Source of the DNA: FEN-1139 sp038207155
Lineage (GTDB): Bacteria; Myxococcota_A; Polyangia; Polyangiales; Polyangiaceae
Direction of reading: 5' to 3'
Assembly (NCBI GenBank): GCA_038207155.1
Contig: JBBRAB010000008.1
Span: 62,001 to 126,000 of the forward strand
DNA length: 64,000 nt
In this document: positions 1 through 9,037 of the stretch, in pieces
How the letters are laid out: each line of letters begins with the position of its first letter
Position numbering within the stretch: the first letter of the stretch is position 1
Notes under the pieces: model-generated
What the model was told of the DNA's origin: nothing
Seen by the model: only the letters and a program-made list of their open reading frames with translations
The model's database searches: none
Translations under genes and position numbers: made by a program

Positions 1-1
1 C

Positions 2-631
2 ACCTTCATCGAAGGGGTCCGGATCGATCGCGCCCCCCTCAAGGACGGCTGCCTGATCCAGATCGGTCTGCACGTCGGGTTCCGCTACACGCTCGTGGAC
101 GCGCGCCAAGAAACCCTGCTGCGCGACCTGTACCGTTCCAGCACGCGCGACGCACTCACTGGCCTTTACAACCGGCGTCATTTCGACGATCGCCTCCGGA
201 GTGAGATCGCCTACGCCTTGCGCCACAAGGCAGATCTCGGAGTTCTGCTGGTCGATATCGATTTTTTCAAGCGCATCAATGACACCTACGGTCATGCCGG
301 AGGCGATGCGGCGCTGCGTCAGATCTCCAAGACCCTGGCGCAACAGCTGCGCACCGAAGACATCATCGCGCGGGTCGGCGGGGAAGAGTTCGCCGTGCTA
401 CTTCGCGGGACCGACGCTGGAGGAGCCGCTCGCCTCGGGGAGCGCCTACGCGCGGCGGTTGAGACGAACCCCATCATGTACGAGAACCACTCGATCCCGC
501 TGACGATCAGCGTGGGCTGCGCCTCGTTCACCGAACTCGAAGAAGTCGACGCTGCTCGCCTCTTCAAGCTGGCCGATGATCGGCTGTATCAGGCCAAGCG
601 CAGCGGTCGCAATCGAGTCGTTCAGCGCTAA
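2..631 (+). CDS. FHA-GGDEF diguanylate cyclase, 5' end outside the window
   Basis: Makes c-di-GMP in the cytoplasm. The open frame enters from the window edge. Its first ~33 residues look like the end of an FHA domain (…GVRIDR…LKDGCLIQIG…FRYTLVD), so the protein is probably an FHA-GGDEF fusion. The GGDEF domain follows: DALTGLYNRRHF, then DIDFFKRINDTYGH, and an active-site GGEEF near 436-450. An RTED at the right distance upstream matches the inhibitory I-site RxxD, so product inhibition is likely. The ATG-like start seen at 95 is internal. The stop codon overlaps the stop of the convergent EVE gene by 4 bp. The domain call is firm; the FHA part is inferred from a fragment. Confidence 0.9.
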   Translation, partial: TFIEGVRIDRAPLKDGCLIQIGLHVGFRYTLVDARQETLLRDLYRSSTRDALTGLYNRRHFDDRLRSEIAYALRHKADLGVLLVDIDFFKRINDTYGHAGGDAALRQISKTLAQQLRTEDIIARVGGEEFAVLLRGTDAGGAARLGERLRAAVETNPIMYENHSIPLTISVGCASFTELEEVDAARLFKLADDRLYQAKRSGRNRVVQR

Positions 632-1116
632 CCGCCCGGTTTTCGGCGACCCTGTTTCACCCGCAGCGGCTGCCCCGCGAGCTCCTCGAGCGCCGTGAGC
701 TGCTCGGGCGTCACGGGCATCACACTGAGCCGCGAGTGACGAACCAGGGCCAGCTCGGCGAGGCGAGAATCCGCCTTGATCTCGGCCAAGGGGAGCGGTC
801 GCCGCAATGCAAAGCGCGGCACCACGTCAACCACGCTGAACGTCTCTGCGCCCGGCTCAGGCCGCGCAGCGCTGGTGACCTCGGCGACGCCGACCAAGGC
901 GGGAGATTTCCCAGAATGGTAAAAGAGCCACAGATCCCCCGGCCTTGCGGCCCTGATGCAGTTGCGCGCCTGGTAGTTGCGCACGCCGTCCCAAGAGCTG
1001 CGCCCTTCACGCACGAGCCGCTCAAAGGAGTAGGTCTCTGGTTCACTCTTGGCGAGCCAGAGCTGAGTGCTCACGAGGACGGGGGCGGGAACCTGCGGTT
1101 TTTTTGCGGCGGCCAT
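628..1116 (-). CDS. EVE domain protein
   Basis: A 162-aa protein that is almost entirely an EVE domain, a PUA/YTH-like fold thought to bind modified nucleobases. Visible family hallmarks are WLAKSEPETYSF, WDGVRNYQARN, GDLWLFYHSG and LVGVAEV. EVE proteins resemble human thymocyte nuclear protein 1 and are usually cytosolic. It ends tail-to-tail with the upstream cyclase (4-bp overlap of stop codons) and is not in an operon with it. A short Lys/Pro-rich N-terminus precedes the domain. The biological substrate cannot be read from the sequence. Confidence 0.88.
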   Translation of the reverse strand: MAAAKKPQVPAPVLVSTQLWLAKSEPETYSFERLVREGRSSWDGVRNYQARNCIRAARPGDLWLFYHSGKSPALVGVAEVTSAARPEPGAETFSVVDVVPRFALRRPLPLAEIKADSRLAELALVRHSRLSVMPVTPEQLTALEELAGQPLRVKQGRRKPGG

Positions 1117-1175
1117 GCGGGACCATGCTCGACTGAGTCGGCTCTGTAGCGCGCGTGCCGGCAGTCCGTAAGTGC

Positions 1176-2426
1176 TCAGTCGCGCTTCTGATCCGGCAGC
1201 TCAAGCACGAGAGGGCAATGATCACTCAGGTGGCGACTGGCCGCAGGGCTGGCGCCACTTCGAGATTCGCAGGCATTGAGCCGACAGACGCCAAAGGACT
1301 GCGAGCGGAGCCCGGCGGGCAACTCGAGCATGCTGCGAGTCGCCACGAAGTGGTCGAGAAGGCCCGGTCGGCGCTGGTAGTAATGCGTGCACGGGGGCTC
1401 AGCCGGAACGCGACGCGTGGACGGTTCCGCGGCAAGCAGGGTCCGGTCGAGCTCGGCCGCCTCGGCGGAGCTCCCGACCACCGGCAAGCAGTCCTCGCAA
1501 CCCATCGTGTTGAAATCCCCGAGAAAAACCACGTCTCCGTCGCTTCGGCGTTCCGCAACGCGCCGCGCGATCCCCGCAAACGACTCGAGTGACCGTTTCC
1601 GCAAGGTCAGATCGTTTTCGGTCGCGCCGCTCTTCAGGTGCAGCGAGACGAAATGGGCGTCCAGCCCGCCCGGAAACGTGAGATCGACGCCGAGCCCCGG
1701 ACGCAGCTGCCCGGTACAAGCGTCGCCCTTCGGGTTGATGCTGCCGTGGACCTCGAAGTGCTGTGCCGAGACGCGCGTCGTATCGACGAGCCATCCCACA
1801 TGCTGGCCTGGGTTGAGCGGACAGTCGTCGAGCTCCGCCCGGTGACGCCCTCCGGTCTGGGCGTCGAGGCGCTGGGTGAGCAGCGCCAAGGCGTCACGCC
1901 CATGGCTGCTGATCTTGATTTCCTGAAGCGCGAGCGCGTCCAGGTTCAACCACGCGAGCACGCACGAGAGCCACTCCACGTCCGTGGCCATCGAAGGCCG
2001 CGGAGTTCCGCCGGGAACGCCGTCAGGAAACCAGCGGACGTTCAACGTCCCAATGCGCGCGACCCCTTCGCGGCGAGGCATGCGACCTCCGCGCACAAGC
2101 TCGGCCTGACAGGCCTCGGGAGACTCAAAAATACGACGGTGCGCCGCCTCGAGCTCAGGCGTCAGTTGCCCTGAATTTGAGCGCGATTCCGCATCGAGCG
2201 ACTGCGACCGGCGCGGCACCACGCTGCCCCCATGCCGCTGCGGCGACTCCCCCGAGCTCGGCGCGTGCCAGCGCGGACGTTTGGCGCCCCGGCCGTCGGC
2301 GAGCCCCGACTGAAACTCGAGCTTCGGCGACGCTTCGCTGCCCGCTGCCGAGCGCTCAACAAACAGCTCGCAGCCAAGCGGCATCAGCGCGAGTAGCAGC
2401 ACCAGCGTTCGACCAAGCAGGCTCAT
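1176..2426 (-). CDS. Secreted endonuclease/exonuclease/phosphatase-family lipoprotein
   Basis: 416 aa. The chosen ATG overlaps the stop of the upstream gene in an ATGA (2423-2426), which suggests translational coupling; a longer in-frame extension is possible but would bury the signal peptide. The N-terminus (MSLLGRTLVLLLALMPLGC) is a probable lipoprotein signal with Cys19. The catalytic domain carries the EEP motifs: TLNVRWFPDG, LALQEIK (metal-binding Glu), VFLGDFNTMGC and a C-terminal SDHCPLVLEL. The family includes DNase I-like nucleases, sphingomyelinases and phosphoinositide phosphatases; the substrate here is unknown. Export points to an extracellular or envelope role. Confidence 0.88.
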   Translation of the reverse strand: MSLLGRTLVLLLALMPLGCELFVERSAAGSEASPKLEFQSGLADGRGAKRPRWHAPSSGESPQRHGGSVVPRRSQSLDAESRSNSGQLTPELEAAHRRIFESPEACQAELVRGGRMPRREGVARIGTLNVRWFPDGVPGGTPRPSMATDVEWLSCVLAWLNLDALALQEIKISSHGRDALALLTQRLDAQTGGRHRAELDDCPLNPGQHVGWLVDTTRVSAQHFEVHGSINPKGDACTGQLRPGLGVDLTFPGGLDAHFVSLHLKSGATENDLTLRKRSLESFAGIARRVAERRSDGDVVFLGDFNTMGCEDCLPVVGSSAEAAELDRTLLAAEPSTRRVPAEPPCTHYYQRRPGLLDHFVATRSMLELPAGLRSQSFGVCRLNACESRSGASPAASRHLSDHCPLVLELPDQKRD

Positions 2427-3382
2427 CGCGAAGACTCCGACATCGACGGTGCAGCGGGAGCGCGCCCGTCGGGCACCACCAGTAGTTCGAACCACAGCTC
2501 GCGTCCCCCTGCTTCGCGTAGTGTGGCACTTCCTGGAGCATTCGGGGACGGAGCCTCGTAGCTCACCCCGATCACATCCCCGCGCTCGCTTCGGGCAAGC
2601 TCGCTGCCCTGCCCCTGCCGCAGAGCGGCGCGGAGCTCAAAACACTGGGGCTGGGCCGGTCCGTCCGCGGTCACCGCAAAGCGACCAGCCACCAGCAGTC
2701 GGCCCACCCGCTCGAGCAGTCGCTGCAACATCGGAGGAGGCGCGGGCTCACGCAGCTTCCACGCCTCCACCCGCCCCTCAGCGGACAGCTCCAGGCAGAA
2801 TCGAGCCCGCCCGCGCGTGCCGACCTCGCCTTCCCACCAGCCCGCCTCGCCCGTCGTTGCCACCGGCAGCGCGCGAGCGAGGGCCCGCGGCAGCCGCCGC
2901 TCGCGAATATCAAATCCGAGCCCGCCGTAGCTGCTCGGTGCGCTCGGCTGGGCCTCGGAGGCGCCAAGCGATGCCGGACCTGCCTGCGTCGCGCCAGCGG
3001 TGGTCCCCGGGGCTCCCGTGCCCGGTTCTGGTGCGGTCTCGGGGGCGCCATGGGCGAGCGGCGGTTGAGCCGCAGCCGCTGGCGAATTGGGCTCCCTCGG
3101 CCGGGGTGATTTTGACGGCGTGGAAGCGAGGGTGGGCGGAGCCGCTGGCGCGCTGGGGCTGGCCTCGGTCGGCGCGGCCGTCGGTGCCGGCGTCGGTGCC
3201 GGCGCGGGCTCGCGCGATACGTCGAAGCTCGTGCCCCGGGCCAGCTCTCCGGCTCGCGTGTCGGTCGGCGGGGGACGCAACCAAGGACGCGCTGACGGAC
3301 TCGCTCCAAGCGAGAGCACGGCGGCCCCATGAGCAACCAGGGAGAGCAGGGTGGCCCCCAGAAAGACGCGGCTGGCGCGCAT
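2423..3382 (-). CDS. TonB-like membrane-anchored protein with Pro/Ala-rich linker
   Basis: 319 aa. One N-terminal hydrophobic segment (about residues 5-27) is followed by ~120 residues very rich in Pro, Ala, Ser and Thr, then a C-terminal domain (about 155-300). Part of that domain (GRARFCLELSAEGRVEAW and the following residues) resembles the start of a TonB/AgmX-type C-terminal domain. This is the architecture of a periplasm-spanning TonB-like protein. It is first in a two-gene operon and overlaps the EEP lipoprotein by 4 bp. The TonB relationship is inferred from architecture and weak similarity; no ExbB/ExbD genes are nearby. Confidence 0.6.
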   Translation of the reverse strand: MRASRVFLGATLLSLVAHGAAVLSLGASPSARPWLRPPPTDTRAGELARGTSFDVSREPAPAPTPAPTAAPTEASPSAPAAPPTLASTPSKSPRPREPNSPAAAAQPPLAHGAPETAPEPGTGAPGTTAGATQAGPASLGASEAQPSAPSSYGGLGFDIRERRLPRALARALPVATTGEAGWWEGEVGTRGRARFCLELSAEGRVEAWKLREPAPPPMLQRLLERVGRLLVAGRFAVTADGPAQPQCFELRAALRQGQGSELARSERGDVIGVSYEAPSPNAPGSATLREAGGRELWFELLVVPDGRAPAAPSMSESSR

Positions 3383-3588
3383 CAGAGGGTCACTCTGACA
3401 CGCGCGACCGAGCCGGTCATCCCTGAGGGGGCTTGCATTGCGCCCTCAGCGCTACGAAGTATTGGGGGCGCCCCGATACGCGCCCATGCCGCCCCACCGC
3501 CTGTGCCCGGAGGCTCCCCTCCCACCGTCTCCAGGTGACCCCGGGGGCCGTCTCCCGCTCGCCCCATGCGTCCGAGTCATCCCTCGTT

Positions 3589-4890
3589 ATGAGCGTCCAC
3601 CAGCTCCCGAGTTGCACCAACGACCCTGCTCCCTTCCTGCTCGGCGTCAACTACTGGCCGCGCGAGAAGGCGATGCGGATGTGGAAAGCCTTTGACATCG
3701 ACGAGGTGCATGAGGACTTCGCGCTGATCGCCGAGCTCGGGCTCGACGTGGTTCGGATCTTCCTGCTGTGGGAGGATTTTCAACCCGATCCGCGCGAGCT
3801 GCGCTGTTCCAGCCTAGCCCACCTACTCGAGCTGGCCGATGCCGCCGCGGCCGAGGGGTTGCGGCTCGATCTCACGTTCTTCACGGGTCACATGAGCGGA
3901 CCCAACTGGGCGCCCGAGTGGTTGCTCGATCCGACCGCCGCGCCTCACGGCGGGCGCCCGGTGGTCTCGCGCGGACGCCGACAGCCGGGCGGGATCCGGA
4001 ACCCCTACACCGATCCGCTCGCGCGCAAAGCCGCCCTGCGCATGGTGCGCGGCATCGCTCGCTCGGTTGGCTGTCATCCCGCGGTTTGGGCCTATAACCT
4101 CGGCAATGAGCCTGATTTGTTCGCGCTCCCGCCGTCGGCGGAGTTGGCGCGCGACTGGATGCGCGAGCTCTCGGATGCGATTCACAACGTTGATCCGAAG
4201 CATCCAGTCACCTGTGGACTGCATACCGACAGCCTAACGCAAGACAACGGACTGCGCGTCGATCAGATCTTTGCGCCGCTCGATTTCGCAGCGATGCACG
4301 CTTACCCGATGTACCAGAGCTGGGCGCGCGGTCCGCTCGATCCCGACGTGGTGCCGTTCGCCTGCGCGCTCACCACGGCCCTTTCGGGCAAGCCTTGCTT
4401 GGCCGAAGAGTGGGGAGGCTGCACGATGCCCCTGGGACAACCGGCGGGGCAACGCGTCGTGACCGCGACGGGCCAAACCCAATTTATGGCCTCAGAAGAG
4501 GACATGGCCACGTACGTGCAAGCGGTACTTCCAAAGCTGGTCGAGGTGGGAGCCACCGGGGCGTTTCTCTGGAACTTCGCTGACTACTCGCCTTCGATTT
4601 GGGGTCAGCCCCCCTGCGATGAGTACGAGCACGAGCGCTCGTTTGGCCTGATGCGCGCAGACGGAAGCCTAAAGCCCCACGCTGAGGTTCTGCGACGATT
4701 CGCCGACACCAACCCCAGCGTCGCTCCGGCCAGCCAGCGCGTGATGCTCAAGGGGACGGCGGACGACTACTACCGCGACCCCAGCGCCCACTTGCGTGAG
4801 CTCTATGCTGAGTTCACCAACACTGACCCGCGGGAACGGCGAACATGGGATATCCCACGGGTCCTTCGCCCTCTCCCCGGAAATCGCTAG
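3589..4890 (+). CDS. Glycoside hydrolase, GH5/clan A-like (mannanase/cellulase type)
   Basis: 433-aa TIM-barrel glycosidase. Recognisable elements are LLGVNYWPR near the start, VRIFLLWEDFQP, the acid/base motif YNLGNEPD (Glu about 174), HAYPMY and the probable nucleophile segment CLAEEWGG (Glu273/274), then FLWNFADY. These fit retaining clan GH-A enzymes such as GH5 mannanases. No signal peptide is visible with the ATG used (MSVHQLPSC), so it may act in the cytoplasm; an upstream in-frame extension adds only low-complexity sequence. No good Shine-Dalgarno is seen. The exact GH family and substrate are inference. Confidence 0.82.
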   Translation: MSVHQLPSCTNDPAPFLLGVNYWPREKAMRMWKAFDIDEVHEDFALIAELGLDVVRIFLLWEDFQPDPRELRCSSLAHLLELADAAAAEGLRLDLTFFTGHMSGPNWAPEWLLDPTAAPHGGRPVVSRGRRQPGGIRNPYTDPLARKAALRMVRGIARSVGCHPAVWAYNLGNEPDLFALPPSAELARDWMRELSDAIHNVDPKHPVTCGLHTDSLTQDNGLRVDQIFAPLDFAAMHAYPMYQSWARGPLDPDVVPFACALTTALSGKPCLAEEWGGCTMPLGQPAGQRVVTATGQTQFMASEEDMATYVQAVLPKLVEVGATGAFLWNFADYSPSIWGQPPCDEYEHERSFGLMRADGSLKPHAEVLRRFADTNPSVAPASQRVMLKGTADDYYRDPSAHLRELYAEFTNTDPRERRTWDIPRVLRPLPGNR

Positions 4891-5077
4891 TCGCGCTGTT
4901 TCACAGCTGTTTCATGTGATTTCTGTCGACAGCGCATTCGGTCTCGTAGCCTCATTATCGAATGAGGGAGTAATCCCCCGGCCACATAAGAACAGTTGCA
5001 GTTCGGACTGACAAGGATCACCCTTCGGGAGTCTTTCGCTGGGTGAGAAGATACTTGGGGAGCCTCCACCAGTCACA

Positions 5078-6955
5078 ATGGCCATACCGCCTGACGATTC
5101 TAATTTCGGATCCCGGTCCTTTGACGGGTCGCAGGCGGCACAGGCTGCGGGCGCCCAAGCGGTGGCTCGCGTGACAGGTCCAACACCCCCGCCTGCGGAG
5201 CTGCTTGGAACCGTGCTGCGCGGGACCTATCGGATTCAGTCCGCCCTCGATGAAGGTGGCATGGGCAAGCTCTACCTTGCCGAGCATGTCCGTCTGCGGC
5301 GTCCGGTGGCGGTCAAAGTGTTGGCTCAGCACCTCGCGGCGGATCAAGGCGCCCTCGTGCGCTTTCATCGCGAAGCGGAGATAGTCAGTCAGCTCCACCA
5401 TCCGCACATCGTTCACATCCTGGATTTCGATACCACCGAGTCAGGTCAGCCCTATATCGTGATGGAGCTGCTGAGCGGTGAGAGCCTGGCCAAGCGCATC
5501 GATCGCGAGCGCATCCTGCCGCTGCGGGATTCGGTCACGATCGTCACGCAGATCGCCGGAGCGCTGCAGCTGGCTCATGCCGCCGGCATCGTCCATCGCG
5601 ACCTCAAGCCGGACAACGTGTTTTTGCTTGCGATCGAGGACGGCAACGTCTTCGTCAAGCTGCTCGATTTTGGGATCAGTCGTGGAGCAGCCGCCAGCTC
5701 GCGCATGACCGGGGAATTCGATGTGCTCGGCACGCCGGACTACATGGCGCCTGAACAGGCCGTGAGCACCGCCAAGGCAGATCACCTTTCGGATCAGTTC
5801 GCGTTGGCCGCAATGGCGTACGAGCTGCTCTCGGGTCGCATGCCGTTTTACGGCGAGACCGTGATGGAGATCCTCACCAAGGTCATCCACTCCGAGCCCG
5901 AGCCGCTGTCACGAGTGGCACCAGGGATCCCTGCAGGGATCGATCTCGTGATTGCTCGCGCCTTGTCCAAACAGCCGCAGCTGCGCTTCCCGAGCGTGCA
6001 CGATTTTGCTGCAGCGCTGGCGCAAGCCGCTGGCCCCAACGGCTCGAATGAAGCCCGGACTGCCAGTGGGGTGCCAACGGCGCGTCCGCCCACGGTCCGC
6101 AACTCGAGTCCGGTCGACTCGGCGCGCAGTCCCAGCCCCAGTCCGGATGATTTCGATCCGCACACCAAGATCCGCCGCGCGCATGAGGCACCCGCGTCAG
6201 CTCTCGTAGTGCCCACCACGCCTCCGGCGGTGGCCACGTCTCCGACCCAGCCGGGCCCCGCAGCCCGCCGAAAGACGTCCGGCCTGCATGGCGACCTCGG
6301 CAACCCGCGTGTCCGCCGAACTGAGCCACCGCCCTCGCTCCCCAGTCCTCCGCCGCCACTCAACTTGAGTCCCACGCGCATGCCGCAGTTCCGGCATGCC
6401 TCATCGCATGAGCTGACCACCCCTGGTCGGCGTCCCCCGCGCGCGGTGCTCCGCAGCAATGTGCCAAGCGACCGCACGCCGGCACCCTTTCAATCCTCCA
6501 GTAATATCCCCGCGCCCCGCACGGCTTCCGGCAATCCCACGCCCCTGACGATGCAGGGCGCGGTCTCGCTCAAGGACGTGCAGCAAGCCATTGAAGAGGC
6601 GCGCCAAGCGCACGCTTTCGGTGAGACCTCACGCCTGCTAGCGCAGTGTCGTCGCGCCACGCGGCTGGCGCGCTACTGCGGCGCCCCGCAAGCGCGGGAA
6701 CTGCTGGCCAAAGCAGCAGATTTTTTGGAGGCGCCGCTGCTCGACGCGCTCGGTGGGCGCTCGCGTCGGGTGGAGCTGCTCAGCATGCCCTCGGCGGATT
6801 CGCACGGCCTCGGCCCCGAGCACTTGTACATCCTGACGCGCCTCGATGGCCCGCTCACGGTGGATGAGTTGCTGCAGCTCTCGCCACTGTCCACGCCAGA
6901 GACGCTCTGTTTGATCCTTGAGCTGTCGTCAGCCGGCGCCCTCAAGCTGCACTGA
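5078..6955 (+). CDS. Ser/Thr protein kinase (PknB-like) with long Pro/Ser-rich C-terminal region
   Basis: 625 aa. Kinase domain at about residues 50-315 with all key residues: glycine loop DEGGMGKLYLAEH, VAVK (Lys80), HRDLKPDN (173-180), DFG (197-199) and APEQ (224-227). About 200 residues rich in Pro, Ser and Thr follow, then a compact C-terminal segment from ~515 with no recognised motif. No transmembrane helix is evident, so it is probably cytoplasmic. It stands alone, convergent with the DEAD-box helicase. The last five codons and stop lie inside a 27-bp sequence that is repeated 63 bp downstream. Target proteins unknown. Confidence 0.93.
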   Translation: MAIPPDDSNFGSRSFDGSQAAQAAGAQAVARVTGPTPPPAELLGTVLRGTYRIQSALDEGGMGKLYLAEHVRLRRPVAVKVLAQHLAADQGALVRFHREAEIVSQLHHPHIVHILDFDTTESGQPYIVMELLSGESLAKRIDRERILPLRDSVTIVTQIAGALQLAHAAGIVHRDLKPDNVFLLAIEDGNVFVKLLDFGISRGAAASSRMTGEFDVLGTPDYMAPEQAVSTAKADHLSDQFALAAMAYELLSGRMPFYGETVMEILTKVIHSEPEPLSRVAPGIPAGIDLVIARALSKQPQLRFPSVHDFAAALAQAAGPNGSNEARTASGVPTARPPTVRNSSPVDSARSPSPSPDDFDPHTKIRRAHEAPASALVVPTTPPAVATSPTQPGPAARRKTSGLHGDLGNPRVRRTEPPPSLPSPPPPLNLSPTRMPQFRHASSHELTTPGRRPPRAVLRSNVPSDRTPAPFQSSSNIPAPRTASGNPTPLTMQGAVSLKDVQQAIEEARQAHAFGETSRLLAQCRRATRLARYCGAPQARELLAKAADFLEAPLLDALGGRSRRVELLSMPSADSHGLGPEHLYILTRLDGPLTVDELLQLSPLSTPETLCLILELSSAGALKLH

Positions 6956-7025
6956 CACAGGCAAAAGCTACGCCGCAGCGTGCTCCGCCTCACGCGCTGC
7001 GCCCTCAAGCTGCACTGACACAGGC
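6936..7025. repeat. 27-bp direct repeat carrying the kinase stop codon
   Basis: GCGCCCTCAAGCTGCACTGA plus the next 7 bases occurs at 6936-6962 and again, identically, at 6999-7025. The first copy encodes the end of the kinase (GALKLH and TGA); the second lies in the intergenic region. The offset is 63 bp, a multiple of three. It looks like a local duplication of the gene end. Confidence 0.85.
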
Positions 7026-7103
7026 TCGCGTTGCGTCCTCTGCGGATGACGCCGAGCCTGCTGGTCTGCAGCGGCGTGGCAACGTCAGTCCGCGGGCAAG
7101 CGA

Positions 7104-7139
7104 AAGGCGCCACGACAGTTGACCTGCCAGTGGCGCCTT
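7104..7139. terminator. Putative bidirectional terminator between kinase and helicase
   Basis: Perfect 10-bp inverted repeat AAGGCGCCAC / GTGGCGCCTT with a 16-nt loop between two convergent genes. On the minus strand it is followed by CTTTCGCTTG. The T-tract is weak on both sides, so termination strength is uncertain. Confidence 0.5.
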
Positions 7140-7150
7140 GGCGCTGTTAG

Positions 7151-7290
7151 GAGACGCGCTCAGTTCGGACGGGACGCGCTCAGTTCGGACGGGACGCGCT
7201 CAGTTCGGACGGGACGCGCTCAGTTCGGACGAGACGCGCTCAGTTCGGACGAGACGCGCTCAGTTCGGACGAGACGCGCTCAGTTCGGAC
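7151..7290. repeat. Seven-copy 20-bp tandem repeat over the helicase stop codon
   Basis: Seven head-to-tail copies of GAGACGCGCTCAGTTCGGAC; copies 2-4 have G instead of A at position 2 and no other change. The last copy contains the TGA stop (7280-7282) and last two codons (Pro-Asn) of the helicase gene, so the array extends from the gene end into the intergenic region. There are no spacers, so it is not a CRISPR. The unit is not palindromic. Confidence 0.95.
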
Positions 7291-8602
7291 GGGAGGGACG
7301 ACGTTGCTGCGACGAACCCGGTCGCGGGGCACCGCCGCGGCCCTGAGACGGACCCCGGGGATTGCCGTTGGGACGGCCACCACCAGCATTGCCACCACCG
7401 CCGCCAGGACCATCAGCGTAGGCCGGAGACGGTCGGCGGGGCGCGGGACGCCCCAGAGCGGGGCCAGCCGCAGCGACATCCATCGGGCCGCCGTTGGTAG
7501 ACACGCGCTCGATCTTGCGCCCGATCAGGCGTTCGATGCTGGCCAGGTACTCACGCTCCTCGGAGTCGCACAGTGAGAGTGCGATGCCCGAAGCGCCGGC
7601 GCGCGCGGTTCTTCCGATCCGATGCACGTAGGTCTCCGGCTCGTTCGGCAGCTCGTAGTTGATCACGTGCGTGATGCCGACGACGTCGATACCGCGCGCT
7701 GCGATGTCGGTCGCCACCAGCACCGTGACGTCACCACGCCGAAAATCCTCAAGCGCTCGCACGCGAGCAGACTGGGATTTATTCCCGTGGATCGCGCTGG
7801 CGCGGATCCCGCTCTTTTCCAGGAACTTCACGACGCGATTGGCGCCATGCTTGGTACGGCTAAACACCAACGTGCGCTGCGTATCCTCTTTCAACAAGAG
7901 CTCGCAGAGCAACTGGGGCTTATGCGCCTTGGGCGTCAGGTAGATGCGCTGCTCAAGGTTGTCCGCCGTGCTCGACACCGCGGCCACGGCCACGTGAACG
8001 GGATCATTGAGCAGACTGTCAGCCAACGAACGAATCGAGGGCGGCATGGTGGCGGAGAAAAACAGGGTCTGTCGCTTGCGCGGCAAGACGCGCGTCACCT
8101 TGCGCACGTCATTGATGAAGCCCATGTCGAGCATGCGGTCGGCTTCATCGAGCACGAAAATCTCGATGTGGTCGAGCTTGACGAAGCCACGTTGCATCAA
8201 ATCGAGCAAGCGGCCGGGGGTGGCGACGAGGATGTCGACCCCGCGCTGCAGCTCGGCAATTTGCGGCTTCTCGTTGACGCCGCCAAAAATGACGGTGTGC
8301 CAGAGTTCAAGACTCTTGCCGTAGGTGGCGAGACTCTGCCCGATCTGCGCAGCGAGTTCGCGCGTCGGCGTCAGGATCAGCGCGCGCAGCTTCGGCTCGC
8401 GATCAGCGACCGAGTGAATGTGCTGAAGTATTGGCAGCGTAAAGGCCGCTGTCTTGCCGGTGCCCGTCTGAGCACAGCCGAGCACGTCGCGCTTGGCGAG
8501 TGCTGGCGGGATGGCTTGGGTCTGGATCGGAGTGGGCTCGGTGTATCCAGCCGCTGCCACCGCTTCGAGGAGCGGCGGGATAAGATTCAGTGCAGCAAAC
8601 AT
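7280..8602 (-). CDS. rhlE: DEAD-box ATP-dependent RNA helicase, RhlE-like
   Basis: 440 aa; ATP-dependent remodelling of RNA duplexes, in cytosolic RNA decay or ribosome assembly. All helicase motifs are present in order: Q motif TPIQTQAIP, AQTGTGKT (44-51), PTRELAAQ, TPGRLLD, DEAD (152-155), SAT, and in domain 2 ATDIAARGID and HRIGRTARAG. The tail (~380-440) is Gly/Arg/Pro-rich, typical of RNA-binding extensions in RhlE-type proteins. The start at 8602 (MFAALNLIPPLLEAV) matches the family N-terminus; a longer frame upstream lacks homology-like sequence. Its stop codon lies in the 20-bp tandem array. Confidence 0.93.
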   Translation of the reverse strand: MFAALNLIPPLLEAVAAAGYTEPTPIQTQAIPPALAKRDVLGCAQTGTGKTAAFTLPILQHIHSVADREPKLRALILTPTRELAAQIGQSLATYGKSLELWHTVIFGGVNEKPQIAELQRGVDILVATPGRLLDLMQRGFVKLDHIEIFVLDEADRMLDMGFINDVRKVTRVLPRKRQTLFFSATMPPSIRSLADSLLNDPVHVAVAAVSSTADNLEQRIYLTPKAHKPQLLCELLLKEDTQRTLVFSRTKHGANRVVKFLEKSGIRASAIHGNKSQSARVRALEDFRRGDVTVLVATDIAARGIDVVGITHVINYELPNEPETYVHRIGRTARAGASGIALSLCDSEEREYLASIERLIGRKIERVSTNGGPMDVAAAGPALGRPAPRRPSPAYADGPGGGGGNAGGGRPNGNPRGPSQGRGGAPRPGSSQQRRPSRPN

Positions 8603-8961
8603 CGTTTGGGAATCGGTCCTTCTCGGGCCTGAGGGAATCGTGCAAGCTGCGCGCGCAAAGACGCCGCAGCTGCCACCGTCGCACTCAACGCGGGTGTAAC
8701 AACACCTCACGCATCCCGAGCATCACGTCAGCGGCAGCCCGGACTAGCATGGCAAATCCGGAACTGCGAGTTTGGTCAACCTATTTGGCGCGAATCGACC
8801 AATGCGACCAAATGGCCGGCACCGCTCGCCGCCGATGGCCGCGCCAGAACCGTCAAATCCGAGCGCGCCCAACTGCCGACCGGCGCATTTTCGAGGGGGA
8901 TGACCACCCCCCGCATTCCGCTCTGGACGTTATGCGATCCGCGAGCAATCCTTCGGCGCCC
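8603..8961. other. Intergenic region upstream of helicase and tRNA-Arg
   Basis: No convincing gene. It must hold the promoter of the leftward helicase and that of the rightward tRNA. An inverted repeat TTTGGTC (8771-8777) / GACCAAA (8806-8812) could be an operator, but nothing links it to a regulator. Confidence 0.4.
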
Positions 8962-9037
8962 GCCCCCGTAGCTCAGTGGATAGAGCAGCGGTTTCCTAAA
9001 CCGAAGGCCACAAGTTCAAGTCTTGTCGGGGGCGCCA
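8962..9037 (+). tRNA. tRNA-Arg (anticodon CCT)
   Basis: 76-nt cloverleaf including the encoded CCA. Acceptor GCCCCCG / CGGGGGC, D-arm GCTC…GAGC, anticodon stem around loop TTCCTAA (anticodon CCT, reads AGG), T-arm with GTTCAAGTC. The 3' half from 9000 to 9032 is repeated with two mismatches at 10497-10529. Confidence 0.95.

Noticed and set aside
7151..7290. CRISPR array
   Set aside because: The 20-bp units are directly adjacent with no spacers, and there are no cas genes.
7622..8632. Plus-strand open frame of ~336 codons
   Set aside because: Antisense to the DEAD-box helicase.
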